Positions 12,000 to 23,822 of a stretch of 64,000 bases of DNA are shown here, in pieces; within the stretch, counting starts at the first letter, position 1, and each line of letters starts with the position of its first letter. This stretch comes from Norana najaformis (taxonomy: Eukaryota > Annelida > Clitellata > Crassiclitellata > Hormogastridae), in assembly GCA_964023275.1 (NCBI GenBank), contig OZ029916.1:23282453-23346452 (forward strand), in the 5' to 3' direction. The translations under genes were made by a program, and so were the position numbers. Below the pieces are notes generated by a model that was not told the DNA's origin, searched no databases, and saw only the letters and a program-made list of their open reading frames with translations.

Positions 12000-12889
12000 T
12001 CATGCATAATAAACGCACCCTCAACGAGTTGTACATCCTCTGCGGGAATGTTTCGAAGTTTCATGCAAGTTATTGCACAGCAATATTTCTAAAAGGGCCA
12101 CGTGTAAAACATCATGTGGCTTCATCTGTACTCTAGCCAAACATATGATACAAAAGACAAGATATAACGCCTAATTTCTCATGCGTAACTTACACACGCA
12201 GTGACCAACTGCGCATGTCATCATCAATCATCGTAGTTCGCATAATACAAACAACAATTTATCTTCTTTAAACAAACAATAAAATTGGGGAGTTCCTATT
12301 TTATTGCTCTGGTCCAATTTTCAAGACTAGAGAAGAGTCAGCACACAAAAGAAGCAGAATTGCTCATATACACATATATATATATGTTGCCTCTAAAGGT
12401 ATTGTAGTTTATTTAGCGCTGGTCCTCCTTGTCTCGTTCTTGACACATGTGTGCGGGGGCCAAACTTATCAGAGGGACTGATTTTTTCTCCATCAAGTGT
12501 GAAAAGTATGGGCATGCCAACGAATTGAACATTCCCTTGGGCCTTCATTGGGCCTCTAACATGCAGCATATACAATGCAAGGTTAGGCATTTGGTCATTC
12601 GTTAAGAGGCTTTAACGGCCACAGTCATCGCAGGCTCTGTACTGTCAGTATAAAGCATCTTTCGACCAAGCAGCAGTGGCGAAAATAGCAATCCAACAAC
12701 AAAAATCCGTTCTTTCCATAAAGGATTTGTCGTGCCAATAAGGAGTGTCTGCTCGCTGCGCTAACCCCTGCAGAAACCTTTTAAATGAATGATACTCCAG
12801 CATTGGCTACCCATAGAACCCCATCTCTCAATTGCAACATCGTTACAATCCATAGATTAGCGCAACTCTGAAGCCAAGCATGATGACTT
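12000..12889. other. Intergenic, nothing recognised
   Basis: Apart from a short TA run near 12370 I see no gene or clear repeat. Confidence 0.5.
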
Positions 12890-13045
12890 CAAAACTATAA
12901 CTCTCAAGTCTCTCTTCAGCTCCTTAGTCCGAAGACTATCGCACTTTTCAAATCTTAGTCCCAGGACTGTAGCTTTTTGCAAATATTACAGTCTCAGGAC
13001 TATGTACTGTATCTTCGCATGCCTTAGCCTGAGGACTATAGCCTG
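12890..13045. repeat. Degenerate tandem repeat with inverted core
   Basis: Four loose copies of a unit of about 35-40 bases, each with a small inverted core like TTAGTCC..AGGACTAT, follow one another. They are strongly diverged. Confidence 0.6.
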
Positions 13046-13934
13046 TTGTAATTTGCATCTATTTATCGGCATTTACTGTCTACACTAGGTAAGATCATAT
13101 GGTTCAGAGGTCGATAACAAATGACCTTAAAGACGAACTTATTTGACCTACAGCTCACACGAGTAGGTAGGCTTATGATGATGTTGCCTAACTGCAAAAA
13201 TGACATCTCCACACGATGCCTGTAAACACATCGTACCGCCAAGTCTGGACGGGATGGGAGGAGGAGTGATTGAGACTAGGAAGGATGCCTTCGAACATAC
13301 ACATCTGTAACTGACTCCACATACATGTGGCGCATACGCTGCAACGGAGTATACAATAAGCAAGCTCTGAAACTGCCTTCGGGGCGTCGCTCAACTATCG
13401 CTCACGAAACACAAACAAATGGCTCGACATCCGCACAATATTGTGCTGCATTTTATCAACCTGACTATTCGGCGTGTCGCCTGCGCTTGTTGCTCGACTA
13501 GTAAAAGCCAATGGGGCGTGCAGACGCTGGGCCTCAGCGTCGGTTGCATATGCCCTGTGCCGCCGGTAATTTTATGCCTGTCGAATCCGCCAGATGGGCT
13601 TGTAAACAGCCGGCCAATTTCGGCTCACAGCTCAGTGACCTACATTTGAACGCCTCACATCAGCGATGATTTATCTCAGATACGGTCGAATATCGGTTAT
13701 AAACATCCAACAACTGCGGTTTATAGTAATCTATTATGAACAGCGGTTTTCAAGCTCACTAAGAATAGTTTTGCCAGATGATAAAATATGGAACATTATT
13801 AAGTGACTTCTGTTGTGCCTGAGTTGCACTTGCGAATGCTGACGATGATGACGAATGATTGTTCAAACTTCTTATCTCAACTGATATTGAGTACCGAGGT
13901 GAACTTCAACTGGAAAGGTTGAAGGGCTAATTAT
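13046..13934. other. Intergenic, nothing recognised
   Basis: No supported gene. The small ORFs on both strands overlap one another and lack family features. Confidence 0.5.
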
Positions 13935-14004
13935 TTGGCATCTACGCTCTTACTGCTTGTAGAAATTAGCAAAACAAATGCATCACTATATTCTCGTCTT
14001 TATC

Positions 14005-14290
14005 ATCACGTTCACCATCACAATCATCATCATCAACAACATCATCATCATCATCTGATCATCATCTCATCATCATCTCATCATCATCATAATCATCATC
14101 ATCTTCTTCTTCTCATCATCATCATCATTTCATCATGCTCATTATTATCATCATCTCATCATCATCATCTCATTGTCATCATCATCATCATCATCATTAC
14201 CATCATCATCGTCATCTCATCATCATCGTAATCAATGTCGTCATCTCATTGCCGTTCTTTTGTCGTCGTTGTCATCATCGTCAATAGCAG
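14005..14290. repeat. (TCA)n/(ATC)n microsatellite
   Basis: A long imperfect run of ATC/TCA triplets with interruptions of TTC and TCG. The encoded His/Ile/Ser runs are not a real protein. Confidence 0.95.
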
Positions 14291-14639
14291 CAGCATTCAA
14301 TAAAATCCATAGCTCTAACTTTACTGTACATTAATCGTAGTCATCATTTATGTCATTATCATTATCATCCTATCGTCGACGTCTTGATTCTTATGAATGC
14401 CGTCAACAACATCAAGATTATCGCATTTGATGATGACGCCCCAGTTATCTTAATCATCCCCACCATAGTCGTCGTTTTCGTTGCTAAATGAATAGTAATA
14501 CAATACAGCGTAAAAATAATTCAATCCTATGTCATTCAGTGCCTTTAAAAGCTGCCTCGCGAAGATCAACTTATTCACCCGTAGCTTAATCTAGCATAAT
14601 TGTTAAACTACTACATATCTAATCAAATATCTAATCTGA

Positions 14640-15060
14640 ATCTTATCCGAAAACTCTATAGCGCCGTTATCGTATGGCAAAAGGAATCAATCAACGATCG
14701 CTTCTTAGCAAAATCACATTCCAAAATCACAATCCTTTGGGCAAAGTCATGAGGTCAAGAACCGCGAGGCCTCTGAGACCGGAAGACGGGTTACGGGAAC
14801 AAGCAATTCGAAAAAGGTGAGACTTCAGTCCTGACCTAAACGACATCACAGAACCAGCGGAGTGGACAGAAACAGGCAGCGAATTCCAGAGCCTTGGACC
14901 GGCGACTGAGAAAGATAGAGAACTGTTTTGGTACGAGGCACAATAGCAGTCAGAGCATCCACCGAATGAACGCAGTAGTTGTAAACCTGAGGGGTGGGCA
15001 AAGACGAAAGATAAGTTGGCTGGCCGATGTGTATTACTTAATAAACTATGAGACAAGTTC
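14640..15060 (-). mobile_element. 5'-truncated LINE, C-terminal end only
   Basis: Minus-strand translation ends with LSFSVAGPRLWNSLPVSV followed by FRSGLKSHLF, the conserved C-terminus of L2/CR1-type LINE polyproteins (a WNxLP block, then FKxxLKxxLF). Downstream comes the 3' UTR ending near TATAGCGCCGTTATC, a 3' end found in other scraps in this window. Only the last part of the element is present. Confidence 0.8.
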
Positions 15061-15756
15061 TAAACTGGATTACCTCTCAAGCAGCGCTAAATTTGGCTCC
15101 AGTTGGCGACTAACCTCTGAACAGTCGTAACAACATTATTACATCTTAAAATTCAAACTACATCAAAACTTCGTATGCAAATTTTGCATGAAACAAGTTA
15201 ATGATTCACAGTTTAGCAACGTGCCATGAAATCGACCTATTGTCAACCTATTTCTTAGGCCTTAAGTCCCGGTCTGTGTGATAACACAGCGGCGTACAGA
15301 CACAGAGTGCTCGATAACATTGTACTCTGCCTTGCAACAGGTGCGATAAGTAAGGGGTTTCTATGCATTTCTAGACTTTGCACAGAGTAGACCTATTATT
15401 GAACAGGCTTTCAAGAGGATCAGCCACTTACAAGGGCCTGAAGTCTGCATAATTAATTTTTATTTGAACCATATAACCCACTCATTAACTGAAACATATA
15501 GTTCAGTATCGAACAGATACGTAAGTCATCAGTTGAGATTGACCTTCAAATGTCATCTACCGATAGCTCATGACTTTCAACTTGCTTATGCACTAGATAG
15601 CAGATATGGGTCTAACTGCTCATATACAACTACAGCAGACAGCTATGCAGTTATCTTACGAGAAACTACACAGTTTCAGAATGAACATTACGTGCAACAA
15701 ACTAAAAGCGACATAGAATAATCACCAAAGGGAAGAATTCACTGACTTAGTTATAA

Positions 15757-15935
15757 TTTGTCTGCGTTTGTATAGCGCCATTACACAATGACTAAGCATC
15801 AGTCAAAGTCGCTAAGAAATCGTGCATGACGGTCTTGTTCAATGCTCCGGCTCAACGACTGTCTAAGGATAGGCTCATACCCCTCCTGTCAACGTTATAG
15901 ACGAGGGCTTACCCAATAGACCACCGTGTCACATG
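15757..15935 (-). mobile_element. tRNA-derived SINE, second copy
   Basis: It is related to the repeat at 6905-7085: a tRNA-like head on the minus strand with an A-box-like TGGTCTATTGGGTAAG and a degenerate B box. Its 3' end resembles the LINE tails nearby (GTATAGCGCCATTAC as read on the plus strand). Confidence 0.5.
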
Positions 15936-16442
15936 CTGTCACAGTAGCGCAGCATGCGTCACGGTGTCGACAGCGTGTGAACGTGTTAACGTGCGACATA
16001 TTGAAAAATAGGTTTAATAGACCATGGGAAAGTCAAAAACTCCTGAACCGAACGGCATTAAATCTAATAGGGGTGATTATTTTGACGCGATTTTCGCCGT
16101 TAAGCACCAGTGACATCCTACATAAACGGACTGTGGGTTCGCTATCTTTCATCGGGAAGACTCGAGCAAAATAAGTGGAACTCGATTGACCTCTAAGATT
16201 CTACTAAGTTCATTTTCAACGTCGCGTGATTCGATCTCTCTACTGTGCTTCCATCACCAGCGATTATAAAGGAGTTTGCGGTTTTTGGCAACATAAATAG
16301 CCAGTTGGGGGTCATAGGTAACCTCAGCATTGACATGGAGGAACCGAGATGTCCTTTAGCAGAGCAGTTGAAACACCTATTCACCAGTTTTGCTCTGCAA
16401 TAGCATCTCAAAGTACCCGCTCATACCCATTGTGGCTGGTTT

Positions 16443-16522
16443 GAAGGTCCGCGGCAAATTTTATAGGCTTGCAGTCATTGCATGAGATGACTGCAAGTCT
16501 ATTAAATTTGCCGCGGACCTTC
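16443..16522. repeat. Compact 80-bp hairpin
   Basis: Arms of about 36 bases are nearly perfect reverse complements: GAAGGTCCGCGGCAAATTT at one end and its complement at the other. They enclose an 8-base loop (TGCATGAG). There is no ORF. It could be a tiny foldback transposon or a transcribed hairpin. Confidence 0.8.
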
Positions 16523-16599
16523 CGTCAGTCTCTGATTAAGACCTGCTGACATATGCTCACGTACACAAGTCCGTTCCTCTACTCTTGTTCACTCATCAA

Positions 16600-16845
16600 A
16601 AAGTGACCGTCAGGGGTTGGAAATCATTGAGAATTGAAAGTCTCTGAACCTAGGTGCTCTTCGCCAGCGGCTGTTCGCAACGCAAGACCCTCACAGGGTA
16701 AGGGGTTGTTACATAATCTGTTATTGCAATCCGTTCATATGCTCATAAAAGAAGTTTCCGTCAGATGTTGAAAATCTTTGAGGAACTGGAAACTCTGAAC
16801 CGAGATGCTTGTCGCCAGCGCCTGTGCGACAGCCGTCTTTGCCAG
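16600..16845. repeat. Two diverged direct repeats, about 80 bp
   Basis: The block near 16605-16690 (CCGTCAGGGGTTGGAAATCA onward) recurs diverged near 16755-16840 (CCGTCAGATGTTGAAAATCT onward), both including a CGCCAGCG word. The second copy lies at the start of the ORF 16765-17076. Confidence 0.65.
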
Positions 16846-17076
16846 CTCTCTGCACAGACCGACCGACCTTCCTTCACAGAGCTGTTTGATCCGTATGATT
16901 TGATAGTTTCGTTATATCATCAACAATCTGTTACCGTCTCTGTCCGTATCAGAAGTAATTACCTAACTTCATGGTTTGATTCTGAGAACAAAATGATGCG
17001 TAGGGCAACAAAACAAACCGAACAGCGTTTCATAGGAGCTGCTGGGCTGGCGACGAGGTTGCGATTGTCGGTCTAA
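16765..17076 (+). CDS. Hypothetical 103-residue ORF
   Basis: It starts at ATG and has an acidic, Leu-rich start (MLKIFEELETLNRDA). I do not recognise the family. Its 3' part lies in the block duplicated at about 20 kb, where the frame is broken. This suggests a repeat-derived ORF rather than a conserved gene. Confidence 0.2.
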   Translation: MLKIFEELETLNRDACRQRLCDSRLCQLSAQTDRPSFTELFDPYDLIVSLYHQQSVTVSVRIRSNYLTSWFDSENKMMRRATKQTEQRFIGAAGLATRLRLSV

Positions 17077-17305
17077 AATTCTAGAGGTTGTTGGTCTACA
17101 GATCTGTTTTTAAGTGGCGTCACGAAATAAACAAGAAAAACCACTCATGTCTTGCAAATATCGTGCGAAATATATACTACGTCATATATATATACAGTAT
17201 ATATGTACGTGTATCAGAGTAAGATAACAAAATTAGGAGTAGGCCTACGTGCAGTGTTTCTAATTCCAGAATTTATCAATTCTAGCTTACAATGGGCTGA
17301 GTCCA
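16975..17305 (+). repeat. Duplicated block, copy 1
   Basis: About 330 bases starting TTTGATTCTGAGAACAAA match 19978-20305 with small indels and substitutions. They include the words GGCTGGCGACGAGGTT, AGATCTGTTTTT and AGGAGTAGGCCTA. The copies are direct and about 3 kb apart. Confidence 0.85.
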
Positions 17306-17559
17306 CACCATGCGCCAACTCAGGCTGCCCATATATATTGCCAGTAGAATTCTGGGTACACCGAGCGCCAGAATAGATTAGTAACAATTAAAGCATTAGC
17401 AGATTTCTGTGACTGTGTCTGCTTACGTTTTATACACCCGGCATCATTTATTAATGTATGGGTATTACTTACAACATATGCCAATGTGCATATGAATGTC
17501 TATGCATGTCTGCTGGTCCGCCTGTGTGTCTGACATATATGCATATGACATACATAGGC

Positions 17560-17757
17560 ATACGTAGGAACATAATTACGTACATACACATACGTACATA
17601 CATGGATAGGTACATACGTACAAATACACACGTGCATACACACATTCATACATACATACATACACACATACATACACACATACATATATATATATACATA
17701 CATAAATGCATACATGTGCATACATACATGCACACGTACATACATACATTCCTGCAT
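17560..17757. repeat. (CATA)n tetranucleotide microsatellite
   Basis: Imperfect CATA/CATG repeats with a short TA core. Long Tyr/His/Thr or Met/Tyr/Val/Cys ORFs on both strands are artefacts of the repeat. Confidence 0.95.
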
Positions 17758-17759
17758 AT

Positions 17760-18569
17760 ATCCAATCTGCTTAAAAACCAGGCATCTGCTTTGTATAGAA
17801 GATGCAGAAGCTGTTCAATAAAATCTGCAGGAATTAAAGATAATTCGGTTTGCGTAGATGGAAAATCGACCATATGCGTAACTGCAAACCATCATCTCAA
17901 AGTGCCCTAAAATTATACGCATTCTGCATATCAAATAATATCCTATAGGGTAAATCACTACATCTGCGAAGGCTGTATCGGAGAAGTATGCCATATATCA
18001 ACATAAGAAATCAAAGCATAAGTAAGTAACACATTAGCCAAATGATTGGGTTGGGAATATTATATGCAATCATGATACATCGTGCGTCGGATTCCGATTA
18101 CTTAGAGCTCGCTTTTAACACAGGTCAAGAGTCAACACAAGTTCTTACCTCTGAGAAAACAGTCACTTTGCACGAACTTTAAAAACTCCTCGAGCCACGT
18201 CTTCTTAGCAGGTTGCTAGTTTAGGGGAAGGGGAGAAGATTCGCATTAACTTGTTCCACCTCCATTACGATGCATTTTCTTCATTCATTTCGCTCTGCCC
18301 ATAAGTCCTTTCTTCTCTGCTTCCGAACACAAATCAGCCGAATCCTTTGCTTAGGGCCATCATTCGCTAATTAATCTAAGAACAGAGAATGAGAAACTAG
18401 CTGCTGCATCATTTAACGTTATTAATGACGGCAATAGTTAACTGACTGTGCAGGTGACCTTAGACCAATTGGTCAGAGACATGAAGTCAGGGAAGGATGT
18501 TTTGTTGTTGGGAGAAGGCATACCCCCCTTAGCTTCGGTGTGTTGACGTCTTTCCGAATTGTTTACTCA
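17760..18569. other. Intergenic, nothing recognised
   Basis: No supported gene or repeat. Confidence 0.5.
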
Positions 18570-18690
18570 TTACAATTGTAATTAAAATTTATATAGCGCC
18601 ATTTCAGGAGAAACTCCTCAGAGACAAACTACCTATCATATTCCCCTTTCACTTCAGCCCCAACTTAAGAAGCTGAAACCGCCTCTTGGA
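18570..18690 (-). mobile_element. LINE 3'-end fragment
   Basis: Plus-strand reading starts ATTGTAATTAAAATTTATATAGCGCCATTTCAGGAG in outline, i.e. an ATTGTA-type tail followed by TATATAGCGCC and AGAAACTCCTCAGAG. The same tail and 3' UTR occur at 44150 and 48170. Only the 3' UTR remains. Confidence 0.6.
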
Positions 18691-19088
18691 AAGGCCCAAT
18701 GTCGTTGTAATTTACATTTGTTACATTATATTATAGTAATCTAGCTTTGGAGGGTAGGTAAACTATTCGAGTGAGATGGAGCTGTCGCATAGGTCCAACG
18801 TATTCTTTGTTTTCTTTCTTTGTTTGTGCCAATCGGACTGAGGCTCTTCTTTATCTCTCGCGGCCGTTGAGTCTGTGTGTTTGCACTTGGTTGCCTGCAT
18901 TGCCTGGCACTTCCCCACTCGAACACGATAGCCCCTCATACAGCTAACAGCAATTCTATATTCGTCGTGGTCAGAGCGCTATTGGAGATAAATTGTCTGG
19001 TAAACTGCCGACAGTTATTGTGGCGACGATTAACGCGATACTTTTGCATTGCCGAAAAGCCCGCAACACTGAATGATTGAGTTTGGTT

Positions 19089-19445
19089 ACCAGACAGTTT
19101 CTGTCAGCGCTCTAGACAAACGAGTGTCTGTTGTTAACAGATATTGCTTTGAAGGGTGTATTTAGTGTTGCTCTAGGGCAGATGAGAGGGTGAGACTGTT
19201 ACAGTAGAGCGGACTGGAGAGATGGTTGAGTGAATGGCGTGATTGGCTTTCTTTGAACCACAGTCATTAGTGGTTCTTCAGTGGTCCGCTATTTTATGAA
19301 TCATTCACTATTATGAATCATTCGCTCTACTGTAACAGTCTCACCCTCTCGACTGCCCTAGAGAAACACTAGGCACACCCTTCAAAGCAATATCTTTTAA
19401 CAACAGACACTTATTTGTCTAGAGCGCTGACAGAAACGGTCTGGT
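19089..19445. mobile_element. 357-bp element with ~120-bp terminal inverted repeats
   Basis: The left arm (19089 to about 19212) begins ACCAGACAGTTTCTGTCAGC. It is the near-complete reverse complement of the right arm (about 19322-19445), which ends CTGACAGAAACGGTCTGGT. Only about 110 bases separate the arms. There is no ORF and no clear target duplication. It fits a non-autonomous foldback or MITE; the superfamily is unknown. Confidence 0.8.
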
Positions 19446-19796
19446 CTGTCTGTGTGTCTGACATACATGCATATGACATACATTCACATACATGCATATG
19501 ACATACAGTTTCAACCTGGTTGCAATAATAGCTGTTAGTATAGGCGGCTGCCAGTGTTAGCGTTGATTTTATAACACGACCATTAAATTAGTAACAAAGC
19601 TAACATTATTAGCAACATGTGAGATAGGATTCACGTTAACATTAAGGCCCAATCAGCACTGACTTTAGTCTCTATAGGAATATTGATATAAACTTAAGAA
19701 GTAGGAGATTAGTCTCTTTAACCTATCCCAAGATAGAGGACGAACCATTGGTACAGAATAAGCAGTGGATCTATTGATTTTTAGCATTTGTTTTGT

Positions 19797-19956
19797 ATTG
19801 TGTTTTTATGAATGTTATTAATCAGTAGAATTAAGATCAACAATCATATCAGGTATCAATTGTAGAATTTAATTAGATTGTGTTTTTATGAATGTTATTA
19901 ATCGATAGAATTAAGATCAACAGTCATATCAGGTATCAATTGTAGAATTTAATTAT
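19797..19956 (+). repeat. Tandem duplication, 80 bp x 2
   Basis: Two adjacent 80-bp copies starting ATTGTGTTTTTATGAATG differ at only a few bases. Confidence 0.9.
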
Positions 19957-19977
19957 GCTGGGATTTGCAGACGTTCC

Positions 19978-20305
19978 AGGTTTGATTCTGAGAGCAAAGT
20001 GATAAACAGGGCAGGCAGTAAAACAAACCGAATAGCGTTTCATAGGAGCTGGGCTGGCGACGAGGTTTGCTATTGTCTGTCTAAAATTCTACAGGGTGTT
20101 GGTCTAAAGATCTGTTTTTCAAGTGGCGTCACAAAATAAACAGGAAAAACCACTTACAGGTGTATGTCTTGAAAAAATCGTGCGAAATATATTATATATA
20201 TATATGTACGTGTATGAGCGTAAGATAACAAAATTAGGAGTAGGCCTATGTGCAAAGTGTTTCTAATTCCAAGATTGATCAATTCTGGCTTACAATAGGT
20301 TAACT
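19978..20305 (+). repeat. Duplicated block, copy 2
   Basis: This is the direct partner of 16975-17305. Nearby, 19440-19510 also resembles 17516-17560 (GTGTGTCTGACATA and CATATGACATACAT words), so the duplication probably involved a larger rearranged segment. Confidence 0.85.
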
Positions 20306-20872
20306 AATAAAAGATCAGCTGCCGAAATTTTCTTGAGCACATTTTAGCTTGAAACTAACTGAAAAGTATGGACGAATATTCGTTTTCTATGCGTGAAAAT
20401 GTCTAATTCTCAAATTAATAACGATATGTAAAATGATTCGTTTTGTTCCTAAGTTTTTGTTTCTCTCTTAGAGGACAGTTTAACCAGGCATAAAGGCATG
20501 AATTTTACCACCAAAGACGCCGATAATGATGTGCAGAGTGACAAAACAACTGCGCTCAGTGATATCGTGAAGTCTGGTGGTACGAAGCTTGCCACGATTC
20601 AAACCTGAATGGCCTCTACCTTAATGGTCCTCAGGCATCGTACGGCGAATGGTGTAGCTGAGCGCGACTACAACTAGGCCTACTCCATGAAAATGATGGA
20701 AATGAAAATGATGATAATATACAGGATAGAACAATCAACGATTCCACAATACTACATACCTGAATGCCTAATGTGATTGCTTAACTGACTGACATGTAGG
20801 CCTATCACCGAGTTGAATTTCATGCGCTGATTAATAGTAAACTCACTGTAAATTTATGGTCTATTTATACTA
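20306..20872. other. Intergenic, nothing recognised
   Basis: No gene found. It holds two of the TAGGCCTA octamers (20675 and 20797). Confidence 0.5.
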
Positions 20873-21414
20873 CAGTCATGGCCAAAAGTTTGCGACCGCA
20901 CATTTTAATGAAGAAATTCACTGAAAAAACAAGCAAAATTTTAAAAATAAAAATTATTTACACTTTCTGAAGTGCCTTTTCAATGTTTAATGTCATCATA
21001 TACCACTAGAACCAAAAGTGAATATTTACAATGGTATAGTTTATCAGTAATGAGAGTTTCTGTGTGTAAAAGTATAAAGTTGACGAGTTTTCTGCAGAAC
21101 TCAGGTGTTGTCTCGCGCAACTAAACGGCCTAGATCCAATTGATCAAATCTGCCTCAGAAGTTGGATTGTGGACAGAGACCTTCTGCTTCATCACCGTCC
21201 ACACATTCTCAATGATGTTCAAGTCTGGACTGCTACCAGACCATGGCTCCAGCAGTGAGATGAGCTTCTGCTTTAGCCAGGATTTGACGTCCTTTGTACC
21301 ACGACATGGTGCACCGTCCTGTTAGAAGTGGCTGATGTCATGGATGTTGATGAAGTTCTGCAGTTTCTCCTAGAGGATGTTCAGATACACGGTTCCTTTT
21401 ATTGTGGTGCATTA

Positions 21415-23822
21415 CACTGGATCACACGAAAAAAATTTTCGCCTGCTACTAGGCATATGTTATGTGTACTACACTAAATCGAATCTGCTGATTCCAAATC
21501 TGAAGTCAGATTTTGTGTAGCACGTCAGGATCTTAAGATATGCAGCATACATGCTAATAATTATGCAAACTCTTTACAGAACTAGTATTTCCTTATAACT
21601 GTGTAATTATGCAAACTCAGAGTATTCATAACAAGAAACAAAATGTTATTCTTTTATAACTTGAAATTAAAATATGTTTTAAAATGTAATATAAATATAT
21701 GTATGTTACTCAGATGAAAGCATACATTTCGAAATTTTGTCTCTAGCTTAACTCTATACGAGTTCAAAAGTGCTTTAGACACTTGCTCTTGCGCTTGTGA
21801 GTGGCCGCTGTTGTCCGCTGCAGAAACCAGCAGTAATCGCCCATCATGTTGGAATTACAGTGGCCCTGATATCTTGCTTCAAAGGTGGAGATGTCTTGAT
21901 GGAATCTCTCTCCATGCTCATCGCTTACATCACCCAAGTTTGGTGGGAAAAAATCCAGATGGGAATGTAAGAAATGTATTTTTAGTGACATCCGGCAGCC
22001 GAGTTGCTTATATGCTGTTAGCATGTTGCTAACGAGTTCAGCATAGTTCTCAGCTCGGTGATTCCCAAGGAAGTTTTGCACCACCAACGTAGATGCATCC
22101 CAAGCGGCAAATTCCAGTGGGTTGAGCTTGGTTCTAAATACAGTATCACGCATTAGTTCGCGGATTTCTGGCCCAATAAAAATTCCAGCCTTCAGCTTAG
22201 CATCAGTTTTGACGGCTCCAAATTTATCTCTCAGATACTGGAAGCCTTGTCCAGTACGATCCATTGCCACTACGAAATTCCTCATGAGGCCCAGTTTAAT
22301 GTGAAGTGGTGGTAAGTACACTTTCAATGGATCAGCCAATGGTTCGTGTGCACGTTGTGCCGACCAACAATGTGCTCAGATCTAGGAGGCCACAGTTTCA
22401 CTTTGTAATGGTTGCTGTCATCACGACTGTTCCACAAGCACAAAAAGCACATATGTTTTGTGTACCCCAGCTGTAGGCCTAGAATAAGTGCTACCACTTT
22501 GAGGTCCGCACAGATGTTCCATTTGTGGTCTGAGTAGTTGATCACTTTCAAAATGAGTTTCATTGAATCATATGTCTCTTTGAGGCCTACAGCGTGGGCT
22601 ATAGGAACAGACGGCTTTTCATTACCATTGTGCACCAACACAGCTTTCAAGCTCGCTTGGCTGGAATCTATGAACAGCCTCCACTGATCAGGAACGTATT
22701 CGCAACCTAAATTCAGCATGAGACCGTTCACGTCAGTACAGAAACAGATATCATTTTCCAGTTTGTAATATGTAGCTAACTGTTTGTGACGATAACGGAA
22801 GTGTGATGTTGTGGTACCTTTTGAAGCAAGTTCCACTCCCCTAGTCTGGAGGCTAACATTTCAGATTTCTCCTTTGACAAAGATAGGTCACCAGATCATC
22901 TAACTCACCTTGCCTTATCAAATGCGGCCTACCCTCTTCCAAATCTTGATCACTGGATTCATAAACAGTAACGTCATCTTCTGTATTACCATCAGAACTG
23001 TCCGTTTCATCAGCACCCGCAGCAGGCGGAAGTGGTACTGGATTCTCTTCATCATGCGGCACGGGCTTTAGAGCGGACTCGCAATCAGGATAAACGATTT
23101 TAGACTTATTTTTCTTTGAAAATCCAGCAACTTTAGTAATGCAGAAATAACAGTCTGCATTATGATTTCTTGGCTCGCGCCACACCATAGGCACAGCAAA
23201 CGGCATTGAATTCCTTTTGCCATTCAGCCACTGTGTAAGCCCAGAGTAGCACACGGTGCAGCAGACATGAGGTGCCCAACTTTTATCCTGGTCTCCGATT
23301 TGACATCCAAAATAATACTTGTAAGCAATCATCACTCTCTTAGTTAACTTCTTGCGCTGGTCACAAAGAGTATATTTACCACAAACATAGCAAAAATTGT
23401 CTGGATGGTTAACACAGCCTCGCCTATTCATTTCAAAATTAAATCTCACACACTAGCTACAGCTATATAAGAAAACTTCACCTTCGTTCTACGCAATCTC
23501 GCCTTATAAACTGGTATTTATGCTGACGTCAGCTCGCTGACATGCCCAATCATGTCTAGCGGCTGCTGCAGGATTGCTGTTAGGAATATTTCAGGCGACA
23601 CTTGCAGGCATGCACGTATCACTGGCAGCAATCGTGGAGACACATACAACAGAATGTACAGACATAACCGAAAACGAGTCCTTACGTCATTACTTGAATG
23701 CATGCATAACTTAAAATCTAGACGTGCTGGGCAGATTCTGACTTCATATTTGGAATCAGCACATTTGAATCAATATAAGGCACATGCATTACTTTCAGTA
23801 GCAAAATCGTTGTGATCCAGTG
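21415..23822 (-). mobile_element. CACTGG/TTA DNA transposon, copy 1 (decayed)
   Basis: This 2408-bp element starts CACTGGATCACA and ends with the reverse complement. It is flanked by TTA on both sides (21412-21414 and 23823-23825). The inner terminal block GCTGATTCCAAAT lies 72 bp from the left terminus and 62 bp from the right. The same two distances occur in the intact relative at 59780-62404. It sits inside the DDE domain of a Tc1 transposase. A TATA-like TTTATAAGG lies about 75 bases before the transposase ATG on the minus strand. Confidence 0.9.
21764..23431 (-). pseudogene. Transposase of copy 1, frameshifted
   Basis: The likely start is the ATG at 23431 (MNRRGCVNHPD), matching the start of the intact protein at 60385. 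The sequence keeps the N-terminal cysteine cluster (CVNHPDNFCYVC, then CCTVC, then CYFC), an acidic linker, WRLFIDSS (first Asp), WNICADLK (second Asp), CFLCLWNSR, LPPLHIKLGL and SDEHGERFHQD (Glu). It is broken by two frameshifts near 22810-22870 and one near 22330, so no full protein can be made. Overall it is clearly homologous but well diverged from the 567-residue relative, so the two are different families rather than recent copies. Confidence 0.9.

Noticed and set aside
17458-17910. 150-codon open frame rich in Tyr, His, Thr and Ile
   Set aside because: It is a translation of the CATA microsatellite; no conserved features.
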